A stretch of 49,497 nucleotides of DNA from Betaproteobacteria bacterium (GTDB lineage Bacteria > Pseudomonadota > Gammaproteobacteria > Burkholderiales > Usitatibacteraceae), in NCBI GenBank assembly GCA_016790765.1, contig JAEUMZ010000164.1, forward strand, positions 1-49,497, in the 5' to 3' direction. Position numbers and translations under genes: made by a program. This document shows positions 7,659-15,994 of the stretch, piece by piece; position 1 is the first letter of the stretch; each line of letters starts with the position of its first letter. A model generated the notes under the pieces. That model searched no databases, had not been told where the DNA came from, and worked only from the letters and a program-made list of their open reading frames with translations.

Positions 7659-9200
7659 CTAGCCGCCCATCACCCGGTACACCATCACCGCCTCCTGCCG
7701 CCCCGCCACCTGCGTGCGCTCGATGGGTTCGACGCGCGATTGCTCCAGGCCTTGCGCCAGCGCCTGCAGCACCGTGCTTTCGGAGGCCAGGATGCGCGTG
7801 CCGTATTTCTTGTTCAGCGGCTCGATGCGCGCGGCCAGGTTCACGGCGTCGCCATACACCGTGTAGCCCTGGCGCTCCGCGGAGCCGATGCTGCCGGCGC
7901 ACACGAAGCCGGTGTTCAGGCCGATGCGCGTGGGGAGATTCACCTTCTTGCCGGTGGAGAGCGTGAACTCGGTGCGCGCCAGCGCGGCCTGGATCGCGAT
8001 GGCGGTTTCCACGGCGGCGCGCGCGTGCTTCAAGTTCGGGTCCGGTACGTTGAAGATCGCCACCACCGCATCGCCCACGAAGTTGTTGACCGTGCCGCCG
8101 CCCTCGTGGATCACGCGGTTCATCACCGAGAAGTAGGCATTGAGGAGGTCCACCGTTTCCTGCGGCGTGAGCGTTTCGGACAGTGAGGTGAAGCCCGCGA
8201 TGTCGGTGAACATCACCGTGGCCTCCACGGATTTGGATTCGATGGCGCCGCCGCCTTCGATGAGTTCCCTGGCCACGCTGGGCGTGAGGTAGCGGTGTAG
8301 CGCTGTCTTCATCAGCTCGCGCTCGCGCAGCGCCACCACCATGGTGTTGAAGCGCGAGGTCACTTCGCCCAGTTCATCGTCCGTGAGCACGGCGGCCTTG
8401 GCGGAGAGGTCGCCCGCGGTCACCTGGTCCTGCGCGGCAAACAATTCGCGCGCCGGCTCCAGCTGGGAGCGGCTCACGAACAGGATGGAGGCGCCGATGA
8501 TGTAGCCGATGGCGATCAAGTCCAGCAGGATCACGTCGAACGTGGAAAGCCCCTGCGCATCGCGAATCGGGGAGAACAACGTGAGGTCCAGCATCACCAG
8601 CACCAGCGGCAGGAAGCTGGTGATCGCCACCGTCACGCCGAACTTGCGCGCGAGCCCCAGGCGCACGTTGCCGCTGGCGTTCTGCGGGGAGAACGTCAGC
8701 CGGTCGCGGAAGTGCCGCCGCATCGTGATGGTGAGGTCGCTGATCACGAAGTACACGAAGTAGGCGTAGAAGCTTGCGTACACGGTGGCGTACCAAAGGA
8801 TGGCCACCGTGGCGTACTCGACCGGGATGTCATTGAGCTTGCTCTCGTCGGCCACATACACCTTGAGCGCGAACATGGTGAAGCAATACAGCAGCACCAG
8901 GCCGAAGGCCCACCAGCCGGCAAACTTGGGCAGGTTCTGGATGCGGCGCGTGGCGTCGTCCGCACTGCCGGTGCCGTCGGCAAAGCGCTGCACCGGCTGA
9001 AACAGCCAGTGGCCGATCACCCACGCCGAGGCGCCCAGCAACGCCAGCGAGCCCACCACCTTGGGGATCACGTCGTAGCGCGAGGTGATCCAGATGTAGA
9101 TCGCCACCACGCCAAAGTCCAGCACCGGCAGCGCCAACATGCGCGCCAGGAATTGGCGGCGGAAGGGCGGTTGCAACGACGACGTGGATTGCATGTTCAT
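7659..9200 (-). CDS. Membrane-bound class III adenylate/guanylate cyclase with HAMP domain
   Basis: A protein of about 513 residues with six predicted membrane segments in the first 245 residues, a HAMP linker (about 245-290) and a C-terminal class III cyclase domain (about 325-490). Metal-binding aspartates are D333 in MFTDIAGFT and D377 in FVGDAVVAIF. The transition-state pair N454 and R458 is present in GDAVNLAAR. The base-selecting positions are unusual: N373 where adenylate cyclases have lysine, and G445 where they have aspartate. The start is uncertain; I use the ATG at 9200, with another at 9194 and an unlikely one at 9273-9275 that would translate intergenic repeats. It is divergent from hyi. 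Two cyclic-nucleotide-binding proteins occur further along the window. Confidence 0.88.
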   Translation of the reverse strand: MNMQSTSSLQPPFRRQFLARMLALPVLDFGVVAIYIWITSRYDVIPKVVGSLALLGASAWVIGHWLFQPVQRFADGTGSADDATRRIQNLPKFAGWWAFGLVLLYCFTMFALKVYVADESKLNDIPVEYATVAILWYATVYASFYAYFVYFVISDLTITMRRHFRDRLTFSPQNASGNVRLGLARKFGVTVAITSFLPLVLVMLDLTLFSPIRDAQGLSTFDVILLDLIAIGYIIGASILFVSRSQLEPARELFAAQDQVTAGDLSAKAAVLTDDELGEVTSRFNTMVVALRERELMKTALHRYLTPSVARELIEGGGAIESKSVEATVMFTDIAGFTSLSETLTPQETVDLLNAYFSVMNRVIHEGGGTVNNFVGDAVVAIFNVPDPNLKHARAAVETAIAIQAALARTEFTLSTGKKVNLPTRIGLNTGFVCAGSIGSAERQGYTVYGDAVNLAARIEPLNKKYGTRILASESTVLQALAQGLEQSRVEPIERTQVAGRQEAVMVYRVMGG

Positions 9201-9280
9201 GGAGTTAATATTGTGCGCCGCATCCCGGGATTGATTCCCCAGCCCCCAGCCCCCAGTCCCTCGTCCCGAATTCATACCCC

Positions 9281-10057
9281 ATGCCCCGCTTCGCCGCCAA
9301 TGTCACGTTTCTGTTCTCGGAGCTGCCGTTCCTCTCGCGCTTCGAGGCGGCGGCGCGCGCCGGCTTTGGCGGCGTGGAGTTTCACTACCCGTACGCGCAC
9401 GACCCTTACGCGGTGAAATCGGCGCTGGATGCAAGCGGATTGGCCCCGGTGCTGATCAACATTCGCGCCGGGGACCACGCGGCCGGGGAGTGGGGGTTTG
9501 CCGGTGTGCCGGGGCGGGAATCCACCTTCCGCATCTGCGTGGAGGAGGCAATCTCCTATGCGGCCATCCTCGGCGTGCCGCAGGTCAATTGCCTGGTCGG
9601 CGTGCGCGGCCCGCGCGCGGATGCCATGGAATGCACGCGCGTGCTGACCGCCAACCTCACCTTTGCCGCCAAGGCCTGCGCGGAGGCCGGGCTGCAGCTC
9701 AACCTGGAGCCGCTCAATACCATCGACGTGCCCGGATACCTGGTCGCGCGCAGCGATTTTGCGCACCACCTCATCGAGCGCATCGGCCAGCCCAACTTGC
9801 GGCTCCAGTTCGATTGGTATCACGCGGCCATGATGGGCGAGGACATCGGCGCGCAGTTGAAGGACCTGCTGCCCGCCATCGGCCACATGCAATTCGCCGA
9901 CGCCCCCGGCCGCCACGAACCCGGCAGCGGCGACACCGACTTCCCGCGCTTGTTCGCGCTGGTGGATGAACTCGGCTACAAGGGCTGGCTTTCGGCGGAG
10001 TACAAGCCGAGCGGGGAGACGGGGAAGAGCTTGGGGTGGATAAAGGGCGTGGGTTGA
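9281..10057 (+). CDS. hyi: Hydroxypyruvate isomerase
   Basis: A 258-residue TIM-barrel protein of the Hyi/xylose-isomerase-like family, converting hydroxypyruvate to tartronate semialdehyde in glyoxylate metabolism. Diagnostic segments are LNLEPLNT (about residues 140-147), with a metal-binding glutamate, FDWYHAAMMGED, and GHMQFADAPGRHEPGSGD near residues 205-222, which is nearly invariant in this family. The second catalytic glutamate is in LSAEYKPSG near the C terminus. The ATG at 9281 gives the expected N terminus MPRFAANVTFLF. No glyoxylate carboligase or reductase gene is adjacent, so the rest of the pathway must be elsewhere. Confidence 0.93.
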   Translation: MPRFAANVTFLFSELPFLSRFEAAARAGFGGVEFHYPYAHDPYAVKSALDASGLAPVLINIRAGDHAAGEWGFAGVPGRESTFRICVEEAISYAAILGVPQVNCLVGVRGPRADAMECTRVLTANLTFAAKACAEAGLQLNLEPLNTIDVPGYLVARSDFAHHLIERIGQPNLRLQFDWYHAAMMGEDIGAQLKDLLPAIGHMQFADAPGRHEPGSGDTDFPRLFALVDELGYKGWLSAEYKPSGETGKSLGWIKGVG

Positions 10058-10110
10058 GTGTCTTGCGCGGGGTGCATTGAGAGTTGCGCGTTCGCATCCC
10101 TGCGACTTTC

Positions 10111-10280
10111 AATCCCCCGGCCCGTGATTCATCAAAGTTCCGGAGCGGGCCGCCCCCTTTTGCAAAGGGGGCAATGCTTGTGATGTCCTGCAAGAAACCC
10201 ACGGGGATCGCACACCATCGCCCCCTTTTCTAAAGGGGGCAAGCCAGCGGGGCTCGTTGACGGACGAGGCTTGGGGGATT
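10111..10280. repeat. Hairpin-rich repeat unit A
   Basis: The unit begins AATCCCCCGGCCCGTGATTC and ends GAGGCTTGGGGGATT, so its termini are inverted AATCCCCC/GGGGGATT. It contains two strong hairpins of the form GCCCCCTTTT-NN-AAAGGGGGC at 10152-10172 and 10220-10240. It is followed after 54 bp by a related unit B. Similar AT-loop, GC-arm palindromes are common intergenic repeats in betaproteobacteria. No gene is seen in 10058-10597. Confidence 0.75.
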
Positions 10281-10334
10281 TTGGGTGGGCGGGTTGGCGA
10301 AATCTGCCGGCCGGCGGATTCATCAACCACCGAA

Positions 10335-10573
10335 AATCCCCCGGCCCGTGATTCATCCATCGTCCGTAGCAGGCCGCCCCCTTTTGCAAAGGGGGCAATA
10401 CTTGTGACGCCCTGCCTCAAATCGAATGGGACCGCACACCACCGCCACCGTTGAAAATTGGGGGCGAGCGTTGCGCAGACCAGCAAGGAATCCTCGGAAT
10501 TCGCGCACCATCGCCCCCTTTGAAAAAGGGGGCAAGCGATCACAAGTCGTCGATCCGCGAGGCTTGGGGGATT
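10335..10573. repeat. Hairpin-rich repeat unit B
   Basis: The second unit shares the 5' end AATCCCCCGGCCCGTGATTC and the 3' end GCGAGGCTTGGGGGATT with unit A. It has the same hairpins at 10376-10396 and 10513-10533. It is about 70 bp longer than unit A because of an internal segment (about 10440-10500) that unit A lacks. Both units are in the same orientation. Confidence 0.75.
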
Positions 10574-10597
10574 GAAGATCGCCGGGAGGCGAAACGC

Positions 10598-12019
10598 CTA
10601 CTCCCCGCGCTCCAGCACAAACACGAACCCGTCAATCGGCACATTCGCCTCGGTGCGGATGATCGCCGGGTCCTGCGCCACCACTTTCAACCCGTTCGCC
10701 TGCGCGAGCGATTGCACATAAGCAGCCGAGTGCGCATAGCGTCCCGTCGGCAACAGCACGAAGCCCTCCGCGAGCGATGCAGGGGACTCCGTGGAAAACG
10801 CAAACCGCCCGCCGGGCGCGAGGTGTGCGCACACGCTGGCGAACAGCGCTTCCAGTGCGCCGACGTACACCAGCACGTCGGTGGCGACGATGAGGTCGAA
10901 GCGGTCCGCGTGGCTGGACAGGTAGCTGTCGATCGACATCGCGTGCAGCTCGCTGTACACGTTGCGCTGCCGCGATTGCTCCACCATGCGCGCGGACAGG
11001 TCGATGCCGACCAACCGGCTGGCGTACGCGACCACTTCCAGCCCGAACAATCCGGTGCCGCACCCGAGATCCAGCACCGACACTTTGCGGCGCGCTGCCA
11101 GCCAATCGGCCAGCATGGCGCGGAGCTGCGCCGGAATCGCGTAACCCAGCCGCCCGACCAGGTGCGCGTCGAACTCGCCTGCGAGGCCGTCGAAGATCTT
11201 TTCCACCACCGCATCCGGCATGGCCGCCGCCTGCTCCCCGGCCAGCACCGCGCGCTTGAACTCCAGCGTGGCATGTCCCGGATGAAACTGCGCCGCTTCT
11301 TCGAGGGCGGCCATTGCACCGGGCTTGTCGCCGATGCGGTGCAGGGTTTCGGCCAGGTCCAGCCACGATTCCAGGTGCGTGGGGTCGGACGCCAGCGCGG
11401 CGCGAAAGCACGCGATCGCCGCATCCGATTGCCGGTGCACCTGCGCCAGCACGCCCAGTGCGTGGTGCGCCAGGGCAAAGCGCGGTTCGATCTCCAGCGC
11501 TCGCCGGTAGCAGTCCTTGGCGCTGGCGTCGTCCTTCAGGTCGCGGAACACGTTGCCCAGGTTGAGCCACGCGGGATGCAATTGCGGCTCGTGCAGCACG
11601 GCGGCCTCATAGGCGCGGCGCGCGCCGGCAAAGTCGCGCTTGCGCTGCAGCACCACGCCCAGGTTGTAGTGCGCGATCGGCAGGCGCGGCTCCTGGCGCA
11701 AGGCCTCGCGATAGCAGGATTCGGCCTTGGCGCTGTCGCCCATCCGGTCGTGCAGGGCGCCCAATTGCGCCAGCAGCTGCGGGTTGCGGCGGTCGATCTG
11801 CCGCGCGGCCTCGAAAAAGTCGCGCGCGGCGGCGGTGTCCCCGCGCCGGTCCGCGATGAATCCGCGCCACAGGAGGGCCGGCAGCTCGCGCTCGCGCGGC
11901 AATCCTTGCGACAGGAACGCGATCGCCGCGGCGTCGGCCTCGTCCAGCCGGCCGGCTTCGTAGTGCGCCGCGATGCCCTGCAGTGCCGGCTGGTCGCGCG
12001 GATCAGTGCCCCGGGTCAC
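10598..12019 (-). CDS. TPR-repeat protein with C-terminal SAM methyltransferase domain
   Basis: A 473-residue protein. Residues about 10-245 form roughly six to seven tetratricopeptide repeats (for example AHYNLGVVLQRKRDFAGARR and AWLNLGNVFRDLKDDASAKD). The C-terminal part (about 265-460) is a class I methyltransferase with motif I LDLGCGTG (316-323), the acidic GIDLS after strand 2 and DLIVATDVLVY as motif IV. The GTG start at 12019 overlaps the stop of the BON lipoprotein gene by four bases (GTGA), giving translational coupling; the frame remains open upstream to 12442 but that stretch is only the shadow of the BON gene. The substrate is unknown; TPRs suggest a protein or a complex. Confidence 0.88.
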   Translation of the reverse strand: MTRGTDPRDQPALQGIAAHYEAGRLDEADAAAIAFLSQGLPRERELPALLWRGFIADRRGDTAAARDFFEAARQIDRRNPQLLAQLGALHDRMGDSAKAESCYREALRQEPRLPIAHYNLGVVLQRKRDFAGARRAYEAAVLHEPQLHPAWLNLGNVFRDLKDDASAKDCYRRALEIEPRFALAHHALGVLAQVHRQSDAAIACFRAALASDPTHLESWLDLAETLHRIGDKPGAMAALEEAAQFHPGHATLEFKRAVLAGEQAAAMPDAVVEKIFDGLAGEFDAHLVGRLGYAIPAQLRAMLADWLAARRKVSVLDLGCGTGLFGLEVVAYASRLVGIDLSARMVEQSRQRNVYSELHAMSIDSYLSSHADRFDLIVATDVLVYVGALEALFASVCAHLAPGGRFAFSTESPASLAEGFVLLPTGRYAHSAAYVQSLAQANGLKVVAQDPAIIRTEANVPIDGFVFVLERGE

Positions 12020-12600
12020 AACTTGGCCGGGTCGGTGATCTCGAACACGCGCACCACCTTGGCCACGCCGCTGGTGTTGCGCGCGATTTCGACGGCGGCG
12101 TCGGCCTCGGCCTGGCTCACCATGCCCATCAGGAATACGGTGCCCGCCTCGGTCACCACCTTGACGTGGTTGGAGGAGAAAGTCTTGTTGCCGATGAAAC
12201 GCGTTTTCACACTGGCGGTGATGAGGCTGTCGCTGCTCCTCGAGGCGACCGAGGAATTGCCGGCCACGTTGAGCTCGTTGTGCACCAGCTTCACGCTGGG
12301 AATCTTGGCCATCGAGGCGGCCAGGTCTGCCTTGGCCTTGTCGTTCGGCACCTCGCCGGTGAGCAGCAACTGCAGGTTGAAGCTGGTGATGTTGACGTGC
12401 GCGTCCTTGAAATTCTCCAGTTGCAGCTTGCGCGCTTTCCACTCGATGTTCTCGTCCTCGAGCTGGATGCCGGCGGTACGGCGGTCATTGATGGACAAGG
12501 CGGCGGTGCCCACGCCGACGGCGGCCATGCCGACACAGCCCTGCAGGACCAGCGCGGAAGCCGCCAGCGAGGCAGCGATGATGAGGCGATGAAGGGTCAT
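12016..12600 (-). CDS. dolP: BON-domain outer-membrane lipoprotein, DolP (YraP)-like
   Basis: A 194-residue lipoprotein with a signal peptide and lipobox LQGC (the cysteine near residue 22) followed by two BON domains (about 45-115 and 120-190; the second includes [21 protein letters not shown]). DolP in Escherichia coli binds anionic phospholipid at division sites and supports outer-membrane integrity. The gene lies in the order lpoA-yraN-SIS-BON, matching the E. coli yraM-yraN-diaA-yraP cluster, which supports the name. The start codon overlaps the stop of the SIS gene (ATGA), and its own stop overlaps the start of the TPR-methyltransferase gene. Confidence 0.88.
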   Translation of the reverse strand: MTLHRLIIAASLAASALVLQGCVGMAAVGVGTAALSINDRRTAGIQLEDENIEWKARKLQLENFKDAHVNITSFNLQLLLTGEVPNDKAKADLAASMAKIPSVKLVHNELNVAGNSSVASRSSDSLITASVKTRFIGNKTFSSNHVKVVTEAGTVFLMGMVSQAEADAAVEIARNTSGVAKVVRVFEITDPAKL

Positions 12601-13190
12601 GGTTTTTCTCCGAACAGAAGGTGATCGATGGCATCGCACAGGCAGTGCAGCGTGAGCAGGTGCACTTCCTGGATGCGCGCGGTGACGGGGGATTCGACGT
12701 TCAACAGCACGTCGCCGGATTTGAGCAGTCCACGGATCCTGCCGCCGTCGCGCCCGGTCATGGCGACGACCGCGATGCCCTTGGCGTGCGCGGCCTCGAT
12801 GGCGGCGATGACGTTCTTCGAGTTGCCCGAGGTGGAGATGGCGAACAGGATGTCGCCCGGCTTGCCCAAGCCCTTGACCTGCTTGGCGAACACGACATCG
12901 AACGAGTAATCGTTGGCGATGGCGGTGAGGATGGAACTGTCGGTGGTCAGGGCGATGGCGGCCAGTTCCTCGCGTTCGCGCTCGAAGCGGCCCACCAACT
13001 CGGCCGCAAAGTGCTGCGCATCGCCCGCCGAGCCGCCGTTGCCGCAAGCCAGGATCTTGCCCCCGGCCTGGAGGCTGGCCGCCATGTGCTGCGCCGCCTG
13101 GGCAATGGCCGCAGGCATGCTCGCCTTCATGCGCGCCTTGGTCTCGATGCTGGCGTCGAAATGGCGGGTGATGTGGTCGGTGAGGTTCAT
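12597..13190 (-). CDS. SIS-domain protein, GmhA/DiaA family
   Basis: A 197-residue SIS-fold protein in the place usually held by diaA, which encodes a DnaA-binding initiation factor. However, the residues used by the isomerase GmhA are all kept: H60 and E64 in [12 protein letters not shown]174 in ARIQE and H182 in LLTLHC; E. coli DiaA has serine where E64 is. It may therefore make D-glycero-D-manno-heptose 7-phosphate for lipopolysaccharide core, act on DnaA, or both. The stop overlaps the start of the BON gene. A repeat-containing gap of 235 bp separates it from yraN. The family is certain; the gene name depends on function, so I leave it blank. Confidence 0.9.
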   Translation of the reverse strand: MNLTDHITRHFDASIETKARMKASMPAAIAQAAQHMAASLQAGGKILACGNGGSAGDAQHFAAELVGRFEREREELAAIALTTDSSILTAIANDYSFDVVFAKQVKGLGKPGDILFAISTSGNSKNVIAAIEAAHAKGIAVVAMTGRDGGRIRGLLKSGDVLLNVESPVTARIQEVHLLTLHCLCDAIDHLLFGEKP

Positions 13191-13271
13191 GGGGGCATTT
13201 TACGGGGTGTGATTGGGGGGTGGTGCGAGACGATCAAGTTGTCGCTGGCTGAATCATCCCCCTCTCCCCAA

Positions 13272-13327
13272 CCCCTCTCCCACAAGGGGAGAGGGGCTTT
13301 TCTTCCCTCTCCCCTTGCGGGAGAGGG
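13272..13327. repeat. Pair of CCCTCTCCC hairpins
   Basis: Two successive hairpins: CCCCTCTCC / GGAGAGGGG (13272-13296) and CCCTCTCCC / GGGAGAGGG (13305-13327), separated by CTTTTCTT. This is a familiar intergenic repeat type in high-GC proteobacteria. It fills much of the gap between yraN and the SIS gene (13191-13425) and could act as a partial terminator or mRNA stabiliser. I see no gene there. Confidence 0.65.
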
Positions 13328-13425
13328 ACCGAGGGAGAGGGGGCGCCCGGATTCGCGAAACGCGTGCACTTTATTGCAACCTCCGATGGACTTTCGGCAG
13401 GTTCAAAACGAAAGAGCTTGAGCCC

Positions 13426-13833
13426 TCACCCCACCTCAAACGCCCCCCGCAGCCATTCGAGGTCGGCCTCGGACAATTGGTTCAACAGCACCGCGTCGAA
13501 GCGGCAGGGCGGCGGTTGGCGCGGAAATTTCAGTGCCAGGTAGTGCTGTGCGGCCTTGATGATGCGGCGCTGCTTGGCGGGCGTGATGCTGCCGGCGGCG
13601 CCGCCGTAATCGTTGCCGTCGCGCGATTCGCGCAACCGCACTTCGATGAACACCAGCGTCCCCGCGTGATCGGCGATCAAATCCACCTCGCCCATCTTGC
13701 AGCGGTAATTGCGCTCGATGATCGCGAGGCCCTGGCGTTGCAGGTAGGCCTCGGCCAGGGACTCCGCGCGTTGGCCGCGCGCCTGGCGGTCGGTGGACTT
13801 CGCCGGCCGTCGCAGCCAGCGCTCGAGGATCAC
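13426..13833 (-). CDS. yraN: UPF0102 (YraN) family protein, predicted Holliday-junction-resolvase-like nuclease fold
   Basis: A 135-residue protein of the UPF0102 family, with a restriction-endonuclease-like fold. The core residues are visible in RNYRCKMGEVDLIADHAGTL followed by VFIEVRLR, giving the E...D...E-x-R pattern, where most nucleases have E-x-K. The motif R-G-Q-R-A-E-x-x-A-E-A-Y-L at the N terminus is typical. The GTG start at 13833 overlaps the lpoA stop by four bases (GTGA). Function in the family is not firmly known. The locus lpoA-yraN is conserved across beta- and gammaproteobacteria. Confidence 0.88.
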   Translation of the reverse strand: MILERWLRRPAKSTDRQARGQRAESLAEAYLQRQGLAIIERNYRCKMGEVDLIADHAGTLVFIEVRLRESRDGNDYGGAAGSITPAKQRRIIKAAQHYLALKFPRQPPPCRFDAVLLNQLSEADLEWLRGAFEVG

Positions 13834-15077
13834 TCGTTGGCCCCGGTGCGCACCACCACGCGGCCGTCGCGCAGTTCGGCGGAGGTCAATGCGCGCACGA
13901 ACTGCTTGCCGTCCAGCGTGATCTTGCCGGTCACGCCGTCCAGCGGCGCGAAGCGCGTGAGATTCTCGGCCTTGATCATCGCGTGGGCCAGGCGCCAGGC
14001 ATCGATGCCCAGCGCGTAGAGCCGCTCCAGTTCGATGGGCAGGGGCTCGGAAGGCTTGGGATAGGTCATCACCGCCGGATGGAGGGCGTCCACGAACCAC
14101 GGCATTTCCAGGAAGCGCATGCCATCGAGGTCGAGGTTTTCCACCGCGTCGGCGCGCGGGTCGATGGTGTAGGTGGTGGTGTACACCGGCATGCCTTGCG
14201 GCAGGAACGGCCGCGCGCTGCGCGCGGCCTTGCGGTCCGCCAGCAGGAGGGCGCTGTCGGCCTGTGCGTTCTCGAAAGTGGCGAACAGGCGCTCGCCGGC
14301 GGCCAGTTCGCCGCTGACCATGACACGCATCGCGATTTCGCCGCCGCGCCGCAACCACTCGCGCTCGAACGATTCCTGCACGCGCCTGGCCAGCGGCGTG
14401 CCGGTGGACAGCACGGCGATGCGCTTCAGGCCATCTTCGCTCACGCGGCGCGCCAGCGAGCGCGCTTCACTGTCGAGGCTCAGCGACACGTGGAAATAGA
14501 GCTCCGGCAATTCGGCATCGGCGGTGGCCGGCGTGTTCAAGGCCAACGCCGGCAGGACGCCCGTTTCACGTGCGAGCATGTTTGCGCCGTCACGCGTGAG
14601 GCCGCCGGCGATGAGCACCGCGCCCTCATTGGTGGCGCGCCGCACTTCCTTGGCCAGCGCGGTGGTGTCGTCGTCGGTGGCATAGACGCGATACGCGGCG
14701 GCGTCCTTGCCTTCGGCCATCGCCGCGGCGGCAAAACCGGATCTCACCGCCTCGGCGACTTTGCCGAAGGCTTTCGACCCGGTGGGGAGGATCAGCGCGA
14801 TGTGCGGAGCTAGTGTTGCAGGCGACGCAGGCTTCTGCGCGTCTTTCGGCGCATCGGCCTTGGCGGGCTCCTTCGATTCGACCGGGGCCTTTTGCGATTC
14901 TCGTTTTGCATCGGGCACCGCCGGTGCCGGCGGCGTCGATGCTGGCGTCCCCGGGGAGGCCCTCGGCACGCTCGCGGGCGGTGGCGTGCTTGCGGGTTTT
15001 TTCTCCTCGGCCGAGAATGCCGGGGCGCCGCAGGCCCAGAACAACCCGCACGACAACCAGACGGCGCGAATCAACAT
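13830..15077 (-). CDS. lpoA: Penicillin-binding protein activator, LpoA C-terminal-domain type
   Basis: A protein of about 415 residues with a signal sequence, a proline/alanine/lysine-rich linker (about 25-90) and one periplasmic-binding-protein-like domain beginning HIALILPTGSKAFG. This corresponds to the C-terminal domain of LpoA, which in E. coli stimulates the peptidoglycan synthase PBP1A. The N-terminal TPR-like domain of the 680-residue E. coli protein is missing. The signal region ends with FWACGAPAFSA; the cysteine might be lipidated, but the lipobox is poor. The ATG at 15077 is chosen because upstream residues are unlike a signal peptide. It is divergent from rsmI and first of the lpoA-yraN block. 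Confidence 0.85.
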   Translation of the reverse strand: MLIRAVWLSCGLFWACGAPAFSAEEKKPASTPPPASVPRASPGTPASTPPAPAVPDAKRESQKAPVESKEPAKADAPKDAQKPASPATLAPHIALILPTGSKAFGKVAEAVRSGFAAAAMAEGKDAAAYRVYATDDDTTALAKEVRRATNEGAVLIAGGLTRDGANMLARETGVLPALALNTPATADAELPELYFHVSLSLDSEARSLARRVSEDGLKRIAVLSTGTPLARRVQESFEREWLRRGGEIAMRVMVSGELAAGERLFATFENAQADSALLLADRKAARSARPFLPQGMPVYTTTYTIDPRADAVENLDLDGMRFLEMPWFVDALHPAVMTYPKPSEPLPIELERLYALGIDAWRLAHAMIKAENLTRFAPLDGVTGKITLDGKQFVRALTSAELRDGRVVVRTGANE

Positions 15078-15100
15078 GTCATGCAGCGTGAAGGATTTTC

Positions 15101-15982
15101 GTGGCGGACAAGCCGGAACAACGCGGGTCATTATATGTGGTCGCCACGCCCATCGGTCACCTGGGAGACCTTTCCGCACGTGCACTTGAGACCTTGAAAA
15201 CGGTGAACGTGATCGCCGCCGAGGACACGCGCGTCACGCGTGGCCTGCTGGCGCACTTCGGCATCGGCACGCGGCTCATCGCCGTCCACGAGCACAACGA
15301 GCGCGATGCCGCGCAGGGCATCGTGAAGTTGCTCGACGGCGGCCAGTCCGTGGCGCTGGTGAGCGATGCGGGCACGCCGGGCGTGTCGGATCCCGGCGCG
15401 CTGGTGGTGCGCGCGGTGCGCGCGGCCGGATTCGACGTCATCCCGATCCCGGGCGCCTGCGCGCTGACCGCGGCGCTGTCCGCCAGCGGCATGGGCGAGC
15501 ACGGCTTCAGCTTTGCCGGCTTCCTGCCTGCGCGCAACAGCGAGCGCGCCGTGCGCCTGAAGGATCTGGCGGCGCGCCGCGAGGCCATCGTGTTTTATGA
15601 GGCGCCGCATCGCATCGAAGAGACGGTCGAGGCGTTGCGCGTGGCGTTCGGCGACGCGGTGCCGGTGCTGATCGCGCGCGAGGTGACCAAGAAGTTCGAG
15701 CAACTCCACGTCGCGCCCTTGGGCGAAGCGGCCACATGGCTGGCCGCCGACGAGAATCACCGCCGCGGCGAATTCGTCATCGTGGTGGAAAACTCCAGCA
15801 CTGGCGCGCAGATTGAGGACAAATCGGCCCAAACGCAAGCACTGGAGCGGACTTTGGCCATTCTGTGCGAGGAATTGCCGCTCAAGCAGGCCGTGGCCAT
15901 CGCCGTAAAGCTGACCGGCGAAAAACGCAACCTGGTGTACGAGAGGGCGCTGGCGTTGAAGAACGGGAGGGGTGAGGGGTGA
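15101..15982 (+). CDS. rsmI: 16S rRNA 2'-O-ribose methyltransferase RsmI (C1402)
   Basis: A 293-residue tetrapyrrole-methylase-fold protein. Family signatures are LYVVATPIGHLGD at the N terminus, AAEDTRVT, LVSDAGTPGVSDPG (about residues 84-97) and the FYEAPHRI segment near 166. It methylates the 2'-OH of C1402 in 16S rRNA with SAM. The GTG start at 15101 has AAGGA ten bases upstream. It is divergent from lpoA, as in many beta- and gammaproteobacteria, and the two probably share the short region between them for promoters. Confidence 0.95.
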   Translation: MADKPEQRGSLYVVATPIGHLGDLSARALETLKTVNVIAAEDTRVTRGLLAHFGIGTRLIAVHEHNERDAAQGIVKLLDGGQSVALVSDAGTPGVSDPGALVVRAVRAAGFDVIPIPGACALTAALSASGMGEHGFSFAGFLPARNSERAVRLKDLAARREAIVFYEAPHRIEETVEALRVAFGDAVPVLIAREVTKKFEQLHVAPLGEAATWLAADENHRRGEFVIVVENSSTGAQIEDKSAQTQALERTLAILCEELPLKQAVAIAVKLTGEKRNLVYERALALKNGRGEG

Positions 15983-15994
15983 GGGGGCGGCGCC

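Noticed and set aside
10111..10573. Regular repeats with spacers, CRISPR-like at first sight
   Set aside because: There are only two full units of unequal length, each strongly self-complementary, and no cas gene in the window.
12020..12442. N-terminal extension of the TPR-methyltransferase frame
   Set aside because: It is a low-complexity Q/R/G-rich shadow of the BON lipoprotein gene; the GTG at 12019 fits an operon overlap.
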